Source of the DNA: an uncultured Alphaproteobacteria bacterium
GTDB lineage: Bacteria > Pseudomonadota > Alphaproteobacteria > Rhizobiales > Pleomorphomonadaceae
Assembly: GCA_937900425.1 (NCBI GenBank)
Contig: CALCDT010000023.1
Coordinates: 1 to 15,041 of the forward strand
Length of the DNA: 15,041 bases
Direction: 5' to 3'
The notes beneath the pieces were generated by a model. The model was not told the origin of the DNA, did no database searches, and saw nothing but the letters and a program-made list of their open reading frames with translations. Within the stretch, counting starts at the first letter, position 1; the number at the start of each line of letters is the position of its first letter. The position numbers and the translations under genes are program-made. Of this stretch, positions 1-8,955 are shown in pieces.

Positions 1-400
1 CGCCGACGCGATCGGCCGCACCTGCGGCGAGCGCAGCCTCTGCATCCCCTACAACGATCGTTTCCTGCGCGAGCCGCGCGCGGGAAGAGAGGAGTCGGAA
101 GCGGCTTTGATCTTCGAGACGCCCGCAGCCCGCCAGCGCTGCGGCCATCACGGCGGCGGGACGCTGCGGCGCGCCGGTGGACTCCCATGCGAGCGCCACC
201 GCTTCTTCGACAGCGTTCATCGCGTTTTGAAAGCCGACGACCTGCGGATTGGAGGGGCCGCTGAGACCACGCCCGAGCACATGCTCCTCTTCGACTTCCC
301 CCTCAAGTGCGGCGTCAGTTAGGCGGGCGAGCCACGCCAGCGTTTTGCTGCCTCCGCCGTCGATGCCAAGCAGCCAAAGTTCTTGCGAGTCGGAAGACAT
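1..400 (-). CDS. BadF/BadG/BcrA/BcrD-type N-acetylglucosamine/N-acetylmuramate kinase, 3' part beyond window
   Basis: The minus frame from the ATG at 400 stays open to the window edge, giving the first 133 residues of a protein. It begins MSSDSQELWLLGIDGGGSKT, where residues 12-20 are the phosphate-1 loop of the ASKHA sugar kinases. Further on are GPSNP (about residue 50), ALAGCGR (about 90) and GDAEAALAAG (about 120), all typical of the BadF/BadG/BcrA/BcrD ATPase family. That family includes GlcNAc kinases and MurK, which phosphorylates MurNAc and GlcNAc in clostridia. It lies 43 bp downstream of murQ on the same strand, so the expected job is making MurNAc-6-phosphate, the MurQ substrate, in the cytoplasm. 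The immediate upstream bases contain no purine-rich Shine-Dalgarno, so translation may be weak or the start may differ. The family call is firm; the exact sugar is inference from context. Confidence 0.85.
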   Translation of the reverse strand, partial: MSSDSQELWLLGIDGGGSKTLAWLARLTDAALEGEVEEEHVLGRGLSGPSNPQVVGFQNAMNAVEEAVALAWESTGAPQRPAAVMAAALAGCGRLEDQSRFRLLSSRARLAQETIVVGDAEAALAAGAADRVG

Positions 401-415
401 GGAGGAGGGCCGTTT

Positions 416-451
416 GTAAAAGAATTGAAGCGGGGCTGCTGCTTCAATTCT
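416..451 (-). terminator. Hairpin plus short U-run between murQ and the kinase gene
   Basis: An 11-bp perfect inverted repeat (arms 421-431 and 441-451, 9-base loop) covers the murQ stop codon at 444-446. Read on the minus strand it runs directly into TTTTAC at 421-416. This is the layout of a weak intrinsic terminator or attenuator inside the operon. The stem is AT-rich and the U-run has only four bases, so partial read-through into the kinase gene is likely. Confidence 0.5.
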
Positions 452-1358
452 CTAACGCTCCCCGCAGTTGTCCACCCGACTTTTCGAGCCGACGTCGCGC
501 TTCGTCGGGGGAAAGGGAGCGCTTCACAGCGACGATCGCCGTTTTCAGTTCTCCGCCGCATTCGGCGAGGCGACGTTGGGCTTCTTCGGCGTTAAGTGAA
601 GTTAGCCGCTGCAAAATGCGCAGCGCGCGGGCCTGAAGCTTGGCGTTGGTCGCCCGCAGATCGACCATCAAATTGCCGTAGGTCTTACCGAGGAGCACCA
701 TCGCACCCGTGGTGAGCATGTTGAGGACCATCTTCGTCGCAGTGCCTGCCTTGAGACGCGTACTGCCGCTGAGGACTTCAGGACCGACGATGGGAGCGAT
801 GACGAACTCCGCTTCGCTTTGCAGTTCCGATTCGACGTTACAGCAGAGGCCGATGACGCGGGCGCCCTGCTCGCGGGCGAATTGGAGTCCCCGACGCACG
901 TAAGGAGTGCGGCCGCTGGCGGCGACCCCGACGACGACGTCGCGAGGACCGACGGAGACGGCCTGTAAGTCGGCGACGGCGAGTTCTGCGCGATCTTCCG
1001 CCCCTTCAACGGAGCGGATAAGCGCCTGAGCGCCGCCGGCGATGAGGCCGATCACTTGCGACGGATCGGAGCCGAAGGTGGGAGGGCATTCGGCGGCGTC
1101 GAGGACGCCGAGGCGACCGGAGGTGCCGGAGCCGAGGTAGATCAGTCGGCCTCCTTCGCGCAGTCGTTCGGCGATGATCTCGATCGCTTTCGCAATGCGC
1201 GGGGCCTCGGCGCGGACCGCGGCGGCGACTTTGGCATCCTCGTCATTCATGACGGAGACAATTTCGAGCGCCGAAAGCTGGTCGAGCCTTTCTGAGGCGG
1301 CGTTGGAGGCTTCGGTGGTGAGACGATCGAGGGAGAGCGAGAGGGCGCTGGAGTCCAT
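444..1358 (-). CDS. murQ: N-acetylmuramic acid 6-phosphate etherase
   Basis: This 304-residue protein has the usual MurQ length (E. coli 298). MurQ is a cytoplasmic lyase that splits the lactyl ether of MurNAc-6-phosphate, giving GlcNAc-6-phosphate and D-lactate. The SIS domain (about residues 55-220) shows LIYLGSGTSGRLGVLDAAEC at 72-91 followed by PPTFG. E90, with E118 or E121, matches the catalytic pair Glu83/Glu114 of the E. coli enzyme. The C-terminus (about 250-304) has the two short helical repeats seen in MurQ (LTSLNAEEAQRRL, LSPDEARRRL). The ATG at 1358 was chosen over the TTG at 1394 because AAAGGA lies about 10 bases upstream and the protein then begins in register with the family. 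It is divergent from the symporter and is followed by the kinase gene. That SD lies inside a dyad at 1366-1395, so leader structure could control translation. Confidence 0.95.
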   Translation of the reverse strand: MDSSALSLSLDRLTTEASNAASERLDQLSALEIVSVMNDEDAKVAAAVRAEAPRIAKAIEIIAERLREGGRLIYLGSGTSGRLGVLDAAECPPTFGSDPSQVIGLIAGGAQALIRSVEGAEDRAELAVADLQAVSVGPRDVVVGVAASGRTPYVRRGLQFAREQGARVIGLCCNVESELQSEAEFVIAPIVGPEVLSGSTRLKAGTATKMVLNMLTTGAMVLLGKTYGNLMVDLRATNAKLQARALRILQRLTSLNAEEAQRRLAECGGELKTAIVAVKRSLSPDEARRRLEKSGGQLRGALEN

Positions 1359-1365
1359 GCGGATG

Positions 1366-1395
1366 ATTGTCCTTTGCAAGCCGCGAGAGGACAAT
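1366..1395. promoter_or_regulatory. 8-bp dyad in the murQ/symporter divergent promoter region
   Basis: ATTGTCCT (1366-1373) and AGGACAAT (1388-1395) form a perfect inverted repeat with a 14-base spacer. It sits in the 84 bp between the murQ start and the symporter start. As DNA it could be an operator serving both directions. As RNA on the minus strand the second arm contains the murQ Shine-Dalgarno, so a hairpin would hide it. No clear -35/-10 pair was identified. Confidence 0.4.
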
Positions 1396-1442
1396 GGCCG
1401 GCCGCAACCAATTGATGCGCAATAGAAAGAGGAAGAAGTTTC

Positions 1443-2984
1443 TTGTCGCTGCTCGATGGCTTGATTCTGATCGGCTTCTTGGCGGCGACGACGGCGCTCG
1501 GCGCCTGGCTGGGCCGCGGCGACAAGTCGCTCGGCGATTTTCTACTCGCCGGACGTCGGATGCCATGGTGGCTCATTCTTGGTTCGATCGTGGCGACCGA
1601 AACAAGCACGGTCACCGTTTTGAGCGTTCCAGGTAAAGCTTACGACCCGCTGGAGGGAGATTTTCGCTTCCTGCAAGTGGCGATGGGCTTTGCTCTTGGC
1701 CGTGTGCTTGTCGCGGTGTTTCTTCTGCCCGGCTATTTTCGGGGCGAACTTTATAGCGCGTACGAAGTGTTGCAGACGCGCTTCGGTGTGACGACGCGGC
1801 GGTTGGCGTCGGCGGTGTTTCTCATCGCCCGGAATGTGGGGGACGGCCTGCGGCTCTATCTTGCGGCGCTGGTGCTGCAGCAACTCGGCGCGGCGTCGAC
1901 GGAGGGGGCGACTTGGTCCTTTCCCGTCTGCGTCTTAGCGGTCGGCGTCTGCACGATGATCTATACGTCGCTCGGCGGGATGCGGAGCGTCGTTTGGAAT
2001 GATTGTATTCAACTCGTAATCTACCTCATTGGCGCGGTGATCGCTGCGGCGATCATTTTGCAGCGTTTGCCTGACGGCTGGGAAACGGTTCTTGAGACGG
2101 CGCGGGTGGAGCAAAAATGGCGCTTGTTTTATTTTCACCTCTCTAACTACGAGCAATTTCCGCGCACTGGGGGGCAGACGCTCTTTGTGGGGCTTCTCGG
2201 CGGAGCGTTCCTGTCCTTCGGCACGCATGGCGTCGATCAGATGATGGTGCAGCGCTACCTCGCGTCGCGCTCCTATCGCGACGCCATCATCGCGCTGATC
2301 GGCAGCGGCGTTTTTGTCATCGCGCAGTTCGCGCTATTTCTGTTCTTAGGCGTGTTGCTTCGCGCGTTTTACGTGCATGTTGCGCCAGAGATGCAAGTCT
2401 CCGATCTCGACAAGGTCTTCGCCGAGTTCATCGCGCGCGAACTTCCTTTGGGAGCGAAAGGGCTTGTGCTCGCGGCGATTATGGCGGCGGCGATGTCGAC
2501 GCTATCGAGCTCCTTTAGCTCCTCCGCCGCGGCGCTGCTGAGCGACTTTTGCGGCGTCGGCGCGGGAGAGCGGCATTCCGGTGCGCCGCTTTTGTGGGGA
2601 CGGATCGCGACCTATTCCTTTGGCGTCATCCAGATGCTGGCGGCGCTGGTGGTTTACTATCAAGGATCAGACGCGACCGTGATCGATCGCGTTTTGCAAC
2701 TCGCCGGCGTCACGACGGGGCTAACGCTCGGCGTCTATTTGCTCGGGCTCGGGGCGCCGCGTGCGAAGGAAGTAGACGCGGTCGTCGGAATTTTGTTTGG
2801 CGTGGTCGTTGTCGGATTTATGTTTTATGGGCTCGCGCCGCTTCAGCAGTGGTGGGGAGTCGAGCGGCAGGCGATGATTCGCATTCCCCATCTACTCAAT
2901 TCAGTCTTTTTTTCCTTATCGGTGATGTTCGCCGGCGCGATGTCGAGCGCGGTGCGAACTCGGTGGAAAGGCGGAAGGGCATGA
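1443..2984 (+). CDS. Sodium:solute symporter (SSS family), probable amino-sugar importer
   Basis: This 513-residue polytopic inner-membrane protein is of the SSS family, with about 13 hydrophobic segments along its length. It opens with the family's first helix and the loop GDFLLAGRRMPWW (31-43). Next is an unwound-helix region, ATETSTVTVLSVPG (51-64), and an SxxFSSSAAALLSDF stretch about two-thirds along. Start is TTG at 1443, with AGAGGAAG seven bases upstream (1428-1435); no ATG fits the N-terminus better. SSS proteins couple Na+ entry to uptake of sugars, sialic acid, amino acids or vitamins, and the substrate cannot be read from sequence. The divergent murQ and kinase genes and the overlapping serine hydrolase suggest MurNAc, GlcNAc or an anhydro or muropeptide sugar (inference). 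Codon use is mixed at third positions, unlike the genes after 3.7 kb. Confidence 0.9.
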   Translation: MSLLDGLILIGFLAATTALGAWLGRGDKSLGDFLLAGRRMPWWLILGSIVATETSTVTVLSVPGKAYDPLEGDFRFLQVAMGFALGRVLVAVFLLPGYFRGELYSAYEVLQTRFGVTTRRLASAVFLIARNVGDGLRLYLAALVLQQLGAASTEGATWSFPVCVLAVGVCTMIYTSLGGMRSVVWNDCIQLVIYLIGAVIAAAIILQRLPDGWETVLETARVEQKWRLFYFHLSNYEQFPRTGGQTLFVGLLGGAFLSFGTHGVDQMMVQRYLASRSYRDAIIALIGSGVFVIAQFALFLFLGVLLRAFYVHVAPEMQVSDLDKVFAEFIARELPLGAKGLVLAAIMAAAMSTLSSSFSSSAAALLSDFCGVGAGERHSGAPLLWGRIATYSFGVIQMLAALVVYYQGSDATVIDRVLQLAGVTTGLTLGVYLLGLGAPRAKEVDAVVGILFGVVVVGFMFYGLAPLQQWWGVERQAMIRIPHLLNSVFFSLSVMFAGAMSSAVRTRWKGGRA

Positions 2985-3599
2985 TGAACAAGTCTTGGCG
3001 CATTGTCGCAGCGGTCCTCTTCTTATTGCCGTGCGGAGCGATCCGCGCGGAGGAACCGGCCGCGTCGCGTCGGCTGCCGATCGTTGCGCCGAGCGAGGCG
3101 GGCTTTGACGCCGCGCGGCTCGAACAGATCGCGCCAGCGGCGGAGCAGGCGATCAAGGAAGGAAAGGCGCCGGGCTGCGTCGTGCTCATCGGACGGCGCG
3201 GCAAGATCGTCTATCTTCGCGCTTTCGGTCAGCGGCGGCTGCTTCCTGAACCGGAGCCGATGACGACCGATACGCTTTTTGACTTGGCTTCGCTCACCAA
3301 GCCGATCGCGACGGCGACGAGCGTGATGAAACTCGTGGAGGAGGGAAAAGTTCGGCTGAATGATCCTGTGTCGATGCATTTGCCGGAGTTTGGCGTGCGC
3401 GGCAAGGAAAAGATTACCGTTCAGCAGCTACTGACTCATCAAGGCGGACTCATTGCTGACAATGCGATGGCGGACTACGCCAATGGTCCGGAAGAAGCGA
3501 TCGCCAAAGTGATGGGGCTCGGCCTTTCGAATCCGCCTGGGGGACGCTTTGTCTATTCGGACGTCGGCTTCATCGTCTTAGGAGAACTCGTCAAACGCG

Positions 3600-5000
<1,401 letters not shown>

Positions 5001-5279
5001 GGGTTCTTTCGGGTCGTGCCGGTTTCGGATCGCCCCGACGGTCACGTAATCTGTCGATCACGTAGAAGGGCGATGGATCGGTCGAGCCATGTCGTCGAGG
5101 GACAGCCCCCGCAGGCTCCAGCCGCGCTGAACATTGTGGCTGGTGGCCTCGATGTCAATGGAATACCACGAAATCCGCCCGGAAATTCCGCACTTCGCCG
5201 CCGATGATGGCAATTGGAACACATCTTCGACCGTCGCGCGGGCAGGCCGCGGTCCCGGCCGAGGACAGGGAGAGGTTCG
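5001..5279. other. Divergent intergenic region, helicase/alpha-beta hydrolase
   Basis: These 279 bp separate the helicase and hydrolase starts and are AT-richer than their surroundings around 5130-5220, as expected for promoters. A 7-base direct repeat TCACGTA occurs at 5042-5048 and 5058-5064, a 16-base period. No convincing gene or sigma-70 hexamer pair was seen. Short minus-strand frames ending here use codons unlike the neighbouring genes. Confidence 0.4.
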
Positions 5280-5978
5280 ATGCGTGACGATCCGATCGTT
5301 TTCATCCCCGGCATCAACTGCACCGGGGCGCTGTTCGCCCGCCAGATCGCGGTGTTCGGCCCGCAGCGGCCGGTGATCGTCGCCGACCACGGCCGTCACG
5401 CCGACATCGGCGATCTCGCCGCCGCGCTGCTCGGCGAGTTGCCGGAGCGGTTCGTGCTCGCCGGCCTGTCGATGGGCGGCTACGTCGCCTTCGAACTGCT
5501 GCGCCGGGCGCCGGAGCGCATCTCCGGGCTCGTCCTCATGGACACCAGCGCCCGCGACGACACCCTCGAGGCGGCCGAGCGGCGTCGGCGGATGATCGCA
5601 ATCGCCGAGCGCGGCCGCTTCGACCAGATTCCCGAACTTCAGATCCCGACGCTGCTCGGTGCCACGGCGCGGGCGGGCGAAACCCTTCCCGAACTCGTCC
5701 GGGCGATGGCGCGGGACACCGGGCCCGAGGCTTTCGTGCGCCAGCAGCGCGCCTGCCTCGGTCGGCCTTCCTCGCTCGCGGGCCTTTCGGCGATCGCCTG
5801 CCCGACGCTCGTCGTCGTCGGCGAGGAGGACGCGATCACCCCGCCCGTGGTCGCGCGCGAACTGGCGGAGGGCATTCCCGGCGCCCGGCTCGCGGTCGTC
5901 GCGGACTGCGGCCATCTCGCCGCCATCGAGCAGCCGGAGGCCGTGACCGGCCTCGTCGCCGGTTTTCTCGGCGACTGA
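5280..5978 (+). CDS. Alpha/beta-fold hydrolase
   Basis: A 232-residue single-domain alpha/beta hydrolase with no signal peptide, so probably cytoplasmic. The nucleophile elbow is GLSMGG (S64), the acid is in GEEDAITPP (D184) and the histidine is in DCGHLAAIEQP (H212). This is a complete triad in the normal order and spacing. Residues 6-18 (IVFIPGINCTGAL) form the strand and oxyanion loop at the start of the fold. The ATG at 5280 is preceded by GGGAGAGG (5268-5275), a strong ribosome binding site; the longer in-frame start at 5214 has no such support. Relatives are annotated as esterases, enol-lactone hydrolases or MenH-like enzymes. Nothing in the neighbourhood fixes the substrate, so no specific reaction is claimed. 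It is convergent with the DUF983 gene. Confidence 0.88.
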   Translation: MRDDPIVFIPGINCTGALFARQIAVFGPQRPVIVADHGRHADIGDLAAALLGELPERFVLAGLSMGGYVAFELLRRAPERISGLVLMDTSARDDTLEAAERRRRMIAIAERGRFDQIPELQIPTLLGATARAGETLPELVRAMARDTGPEAFVRQQRACLGRPSSLAGLSAIACPTLVVVGEEDAITPPVVARELAEGIPGARLAVVADCGHLAAIEQPEAVTGLVAGFLGD

Positions 5979-5987
5979 ACGTGCCGC

Positions 5988-6002
5988 CGGCCGAACCGGC
6001 CG
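5988..6002. terminator. Possible short hairpin between convergent genes
   Basis: CGGCCG-AAC-CGGCCG lies 10 bp after the hydrolase stop and 17 bp before the end of the convergent DUF983 gene. It could form a six-pair, three-base-loop hairpin for either strand. There is only GTCTTT on the plus side and no U-run on the minus side, so the terminator role is weakly supported. Confidence 0.25.
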
Positions 6003-6018
6003 CCGGGTCTTTGCCGTG

Positions 6019-6429
6019 TCACGACGATCGGCTGCGCCGTTCGAGGTCGCCGTCCTCGAGCCGTCCCTCCTCGGCGCGGAAGTGATACTGGCTCGCCACC
6101 AGCCAGCCCTTCAGAGGGCGCAGCGGCGGAATGCAGGTCAGAAGCAGGAACGGCAGCGTCGTGACGAGGTGCACCCAGTAGGGCGCCTGGAAGGCGACTT
6201 CGATCCAGAGCGCCAGGATCACGGCCGGCACGCAGGCGAAACAGATCACGAAGAAGGCCGGGCCGTCGGCTGGATCGGCGAAACCGAAGTCGAGGTCGCA
6301 GACCTCGCAACGCGGCGCGAGCTTCAGAAATCCGTCGAACATGTGGCCCTCGCCGCAGCGCGGGCAGCGGCCGCGGATGCCTGCGGAAATCGGGGAGGGC
6401 GTGGTGCGGTGGTCGGCTGCGACGGTCAT
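6019..6429 (-). CDS. DUF983 zinc-ribbon membrane protein
   Basis: A 136-residue protein with two CxxC pairs, RCPRCG (C22, C25) and RCEVCD (C41, C44), making a zinc ribbon, followed by two hydrophobic segments (about 55-80 and 85-105). The segment GRCPRCGEGHMFDGFLKL is the hallmark of DUF983, a small inner-membrane family common in Alphaproteobacteria. Some members sit beside cytochrome oxidase genes, but none is visible here and the function is unknown. The ATG at 6429 has GGAGA about six bases upstream; the in-frame start at 6495 adds 22 residues lacking the family pattern. It is divergent from the betaine-type transporter operon with a 402-bp gap. Confidence 0.9.
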   Translation of the reverse strand: MTVAADHRTTPSPISAGIRGRCPRCGEGHMFDGFLKLAPRCEVCDLDFGFADPADGPAFFVICFACVPAVILALWIEVAFQAPYWVHLVTTLPFLLLTCIPPLRPLKGWLVASQYHFRAEEGRLEDGDLERRSRSS

Positions 6430-6831
6430 GCTCGTCTCCGGGGGGTGATGCGAGTGGCAATGGACCGGATGACAGGGCATATTGTATGCATTCAATCCAG
6501 TTCAATGACAGCAGTCATCGTCCATACAATGAAATGCCGCGCCGGGATAGGGCGGCGGCGGCCGACGAGCGTGTTCCCTCTGTCGGCACCGATGCCGCAG
6601 CCAACCACGGCGAATGCGGACGGGCCTCGTCGCATCTTCGATCCGCGCTTCGTGACGAAAACGTCACCGGCGTCGCAGCCGTTCAACACCGGCGTCGTCC
6701 CCCGCAAGGACCGCTCCCCCAACTCGGGTCAGCGTGAAATGCTCCGTCCGCGTCCGGCTCCAAGGCCCGGCGAGCGGCGGGCGAAGCGGCCGGCGAAGAC
6801 CGGCGATGCTCGTGAACGAAGGGGACTACCG
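6430..6831. promoter_or_regulatory. Promoter region of the ABC importer operon, with two dyads
   Basis: This 402-bp gap holds no supported gene. An AT-rich patch at 6481-6545 includes ATTGTATG (6481-6488) and its inverse CATACAAT (6523-6530), a perfect 8-bp inverted repeat with a 34-base spacer; such arms resemble half-sites of GntR-type operators. Nearer the importer, GTGACG-AAAA-CGTCAC (6652-6667) is a perfect 6-bp dyad. Either could bind a regulator responding to osmolarity or substrate (inference). Frames through this region lack family resemblance and stop-free length is due to high GC. Confidence 0.4.
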
Positions 6832-7833
6832 ATGAAATCCTTGCTCGCCTCGACGGCGTTGATCGCCGCCGCTCTGGTCTTCACGCCCGCGGCCTCCGCC
6901 GCCGAATGCGGAACCGTTTCGATCGCCAGCATGAACTGGCAGAGCGCCGAGGTGCTCTCCGCCCTCGACGCCTTCATCCTCTCCAACGGCTACGGCTGCG
7001 ACGCCGAGGTCACCGTCGGCGACACCGTGCCGACCATCACCTCGATGGTCGAGAAGGGCCAGCCGGACATCGCCCCGGAGGGCTGGGTCGACCTGCTGCC
7101 GGAGGTCGTCAACCGCGGCGTCGAGGAAGGCAAGCTCGTCATCACCGTCGACGCCCTCGCCGACGGCGGCGTCCAGGGCTGGTGGGTGCCGAAGTTCATC
7201 GTCGACGCCCATCCCGACATCAAGACCATCGACGACATGCTGAAGCATCCGGAGCTGTTCCCCGATCCGGAAGATCCCAGCAAGGGCGCCATCTTCAACG
7301 GCCCGCAGGGCTGGGGCGGCACCGTGGTGACCAGCCAGCTCTACAAGGCCTTCGAAGCCGAGAAGGCCGGCTTCACCCTCGTCGACACCGGCTCCTCCGC
7401 CGGCCTCGACGGCTCCATCGCCCGGGCCAACGAGCGCGGCCAGGGCTGGGTCGGCTACTACTGGGCCCCGACGGCGCTGCTCGGCAAATACGAGATGGTC
7501 AAGCTCGAGGCCGGCGTGCCCGAGGACATGGCCGAGTGGAAGCGCTGCAACACCGTCGCCGACTGCCCGGACCCCAAGAAGAACTCCTGGCCGAAGGACC
7601 GCGTCGCGACCCTCGTCGCCAAGTCCTTCGCCGACCGCGCCAGCCCGGAGGTGATGGACTATCTCTCCAAGCGCTCCTGGGGCAACGACACCGTCAACAA
7701 GCTGATGGCCTGGATGACGGACAACCAGGCCACCGGCGAGGACGGCGCCAAGCACTTCCTCAAGGAGAACGAGGCGGTCTGGAGCGCCTGGGTCAGCCCC
7801 GAGGCGGCCGAGAAGATCAAGGCCGCCCTCTGA
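6832..7833 (+). CDS. Glycine betaine/proline-type ABC transporter, periplasmic substrate-binding protein (OpuAC family)
   Basis: This 333-residue protein starts with a Sec signal, cleaved after A23 (TPAASA, then AECG). The rest is an OpuAC-type binding protein. Aromatic residues suited to caging a quaternary amine are at W36 (MNWQSAE), W85 (EGWVDL), W117-W118 (QGWWVPKF), W161 and Y209-Y210-W211 (GYYWAPT). Four cysteines at C26, C56, C239 and C245 could form two disulfides in the periplasm. The ATG at 6832 follows AAGGGGA by about seven bases; the much longer open frame upstream to 6016 is antisense of DUF983 and not coding. It is the first gene of an importer operon. The sequence differs from choline-binding ChoX at the N-terminal part, so betaine, proline betaine or a related compatible solute is preferred but not certain. 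Confidence 0.9.
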   Translation: MKSLLASTALIAAALVFTPAASAAECGTVSIASMNWQSAEVLSALDAFILSNGYGCDAEVTVGDTVPTITSMVEKGQPDIAPEGWVDLLPEVVNRGVEEGKLVITVDALADGGVQGWWVPKFIVDAHPDIKTIDDMLKHPELFPDPEDPSKGAIFNGPQGWGGTVVTSQLYKAFEAEKAGFTLVDTGSSAGLDGSIARANERGQGWVGYYWAPTALLGKYEMVKLEAGVPEDMAEWKRCNTVADCPDPKKNSWPKDRVATLVAKSFADRASPEVMDYLSKRSWGNDTVNKLMAWMTDNQATGEDGAKHFLKENEAVWSAWVSPEAAEKIKAAL

Positions 7834-8067
7834 TCCGGCCCGCCGGCCGCTCCGTCTGATCGAACCCTGCCGGCAGCCGCGGCCATCGCCGGCGGCTGCG
7901 GGCGGGCGATCCGGCGCGGGCGGCCCGCATCCTCGACCATGCGGAGACGCCCGCCGATCGTCGCGGGCGCCCCCTCCCTGCGGATGCCGGAGGTCCGGCC
8001 GGGGCGACGCCGCCGGCCCGCCGCCGCGTGTCCGTTGCCCACTTGCCTCGTCGACGGGGACGAACCG
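7834..8067 (+). other. Intercistronic spacer with GC-rich hairpin
   Basis: A 234-bp gap lies between the binding-protein stop and the permease start, long for genes of one importer. GCAGCCGC (7873-7880) and GCGGCTGC (7892-7899) make a perfect 8-bp stem with an 11-base loop, with no U-run after it. Such structures after binding-protein genes often protect the upstream message from 3' decay, giving more binding protein than membrane subunits. A second promoter for the permease within the spacer cannot be excluded. No gene was seen here. Confidence 0.4.
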
Positions 8068-8955
8068 ATGGACTGGCTGATCCGATTTCCACATATGGAC
8101 GACGCGCGGCTCGCCGCCTTCAAGAAGGCGATCGACGAGGGCTTCCGCGCCTTCACCCGCGCCTACGGCGACGGCATCGAGGCGCTGTTCCAGCCGCTGC
8201 AGGTGTTCCTGATCCAGAGCGAGCGGCTGCTCACCACGACGCCTTGGTCGATCGTCTTCCTCGTGATCCTCGCCCTCGCCTGGATCGGAAGCCGCAACTG
8301 GCGCATCGTCGCCGGTTCGGCCGTGACCCTGCTGCTGATCGGCTATCTCGACATGTGGCAGGACACCATGAAGACGGTGTCGATGATCTTCGTCTGCACC
8401 GTGCTCGCCATCGCCATCGGCCTGCCGCTCGGCGTGGCGATGTCGCGCTCGCCGCGACTGCGCGCCGTGGTCAACCCGGTGCTCGACGTGATGCAGACGA
8501 TGCCGAGCTTCGTCTACCTCATTCCCGTCGTCATGCTGCTCGGCATCGGCAAGGTGCCCGGCCTGATCGCGGTCGTCATCTACGCCGTGCCGCCGATGAT
8601 CCGCCTGACCGACCTCGGCATCCGCCTCGTCGACCGTGACGTGCTCGAGGCGGCCGACGCCTTCGGCGCCTCGCCCTGGCAGAAGCTCGTCAAGGTCCAG
8701 CTGCCGCTGGCGATGCCCAACATCATGGCCGGTATCAACCAGACCATCATGATGGCCCTCGCCATGGTGGTGATCGCGGCGATGATCGGTGTCCAGGGCC
8801 TCGGCCAGGGCGTGCTCAAGGCGATCTCCAACCAGTATTTCACCCTCGGCCTCTTCAACGGCCTCGCCATCGTCTGCATCGCCATCATCTTCGACCGCGT
8901 CAGCCAGGCCTACGGCCGCCGGCTGCAGAAGCACCAGGAGGCGGTCCATGGCTGA
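8068..8955 (+). CDS. Glycine betaine/proline-type ABC transporter permease
   Basis: The inner-membrane subunit of the importer, 295 residues, of the ProW/OpuAB family. A 60-residue amphipathic N-terminal section precedes two hydrophobic segments (about 60-75 and 80-95) and the permease core (about 100-280). The ATPase-docking EAA loop is EAADAFGASPWQKLVKVQLP (194-213). LDVMQTMPSFVYLIP (139-153) and GINQTIMMALAMVVIA (222-237) are strongly typical of the family. The ATG at 8068 has GGGGA upstream; the longer frame to 7939 adds an Arg/Pro-rich stretch not seen in relatives. The 3' end overlaps the ATPase gene by 8 bp, so the two are translationally coupled. It must act as a homodimer because only one permease gene is present. 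Confidence 0.93.
   Translation: MDWLIRFPHMDDARLAAFKKAIDEGFRAFTRAYGDGIEALFQPLQVFLIQSERLLTTTPWSIVFLVILALAWIGSRNWRIVAGSAVTLLLIGYLDMWQDTMKTVSMIFVCTVLAIAIGLPLGVAMSRSPRLRAVVNPVLDVMQTMPSFVYLIPVVMLLGIGKVPGLIAVVIYAVPPMIRLTDLGIRLVDRDVLEAADAFGASPWQKLVKVQLPLAMPNIMAGINQTIMMALAMVVIAAMIGVQGLGQGVLKAISNQYFTLGLFNGLAIVCIAIIFDRVSQAYGRRLQKHQEAVHG

Noticed and set aside
5058..5230. A minus-strand frame of about 57 codons ending IEATSHNVQRGWSLRGLSLD and a few more residues
   Set aside because: It would need a GTG start, has no ribosome site and its codon use is unlike the neighbours; more likely promoter DNA. A conserved orthologue would reverse this.
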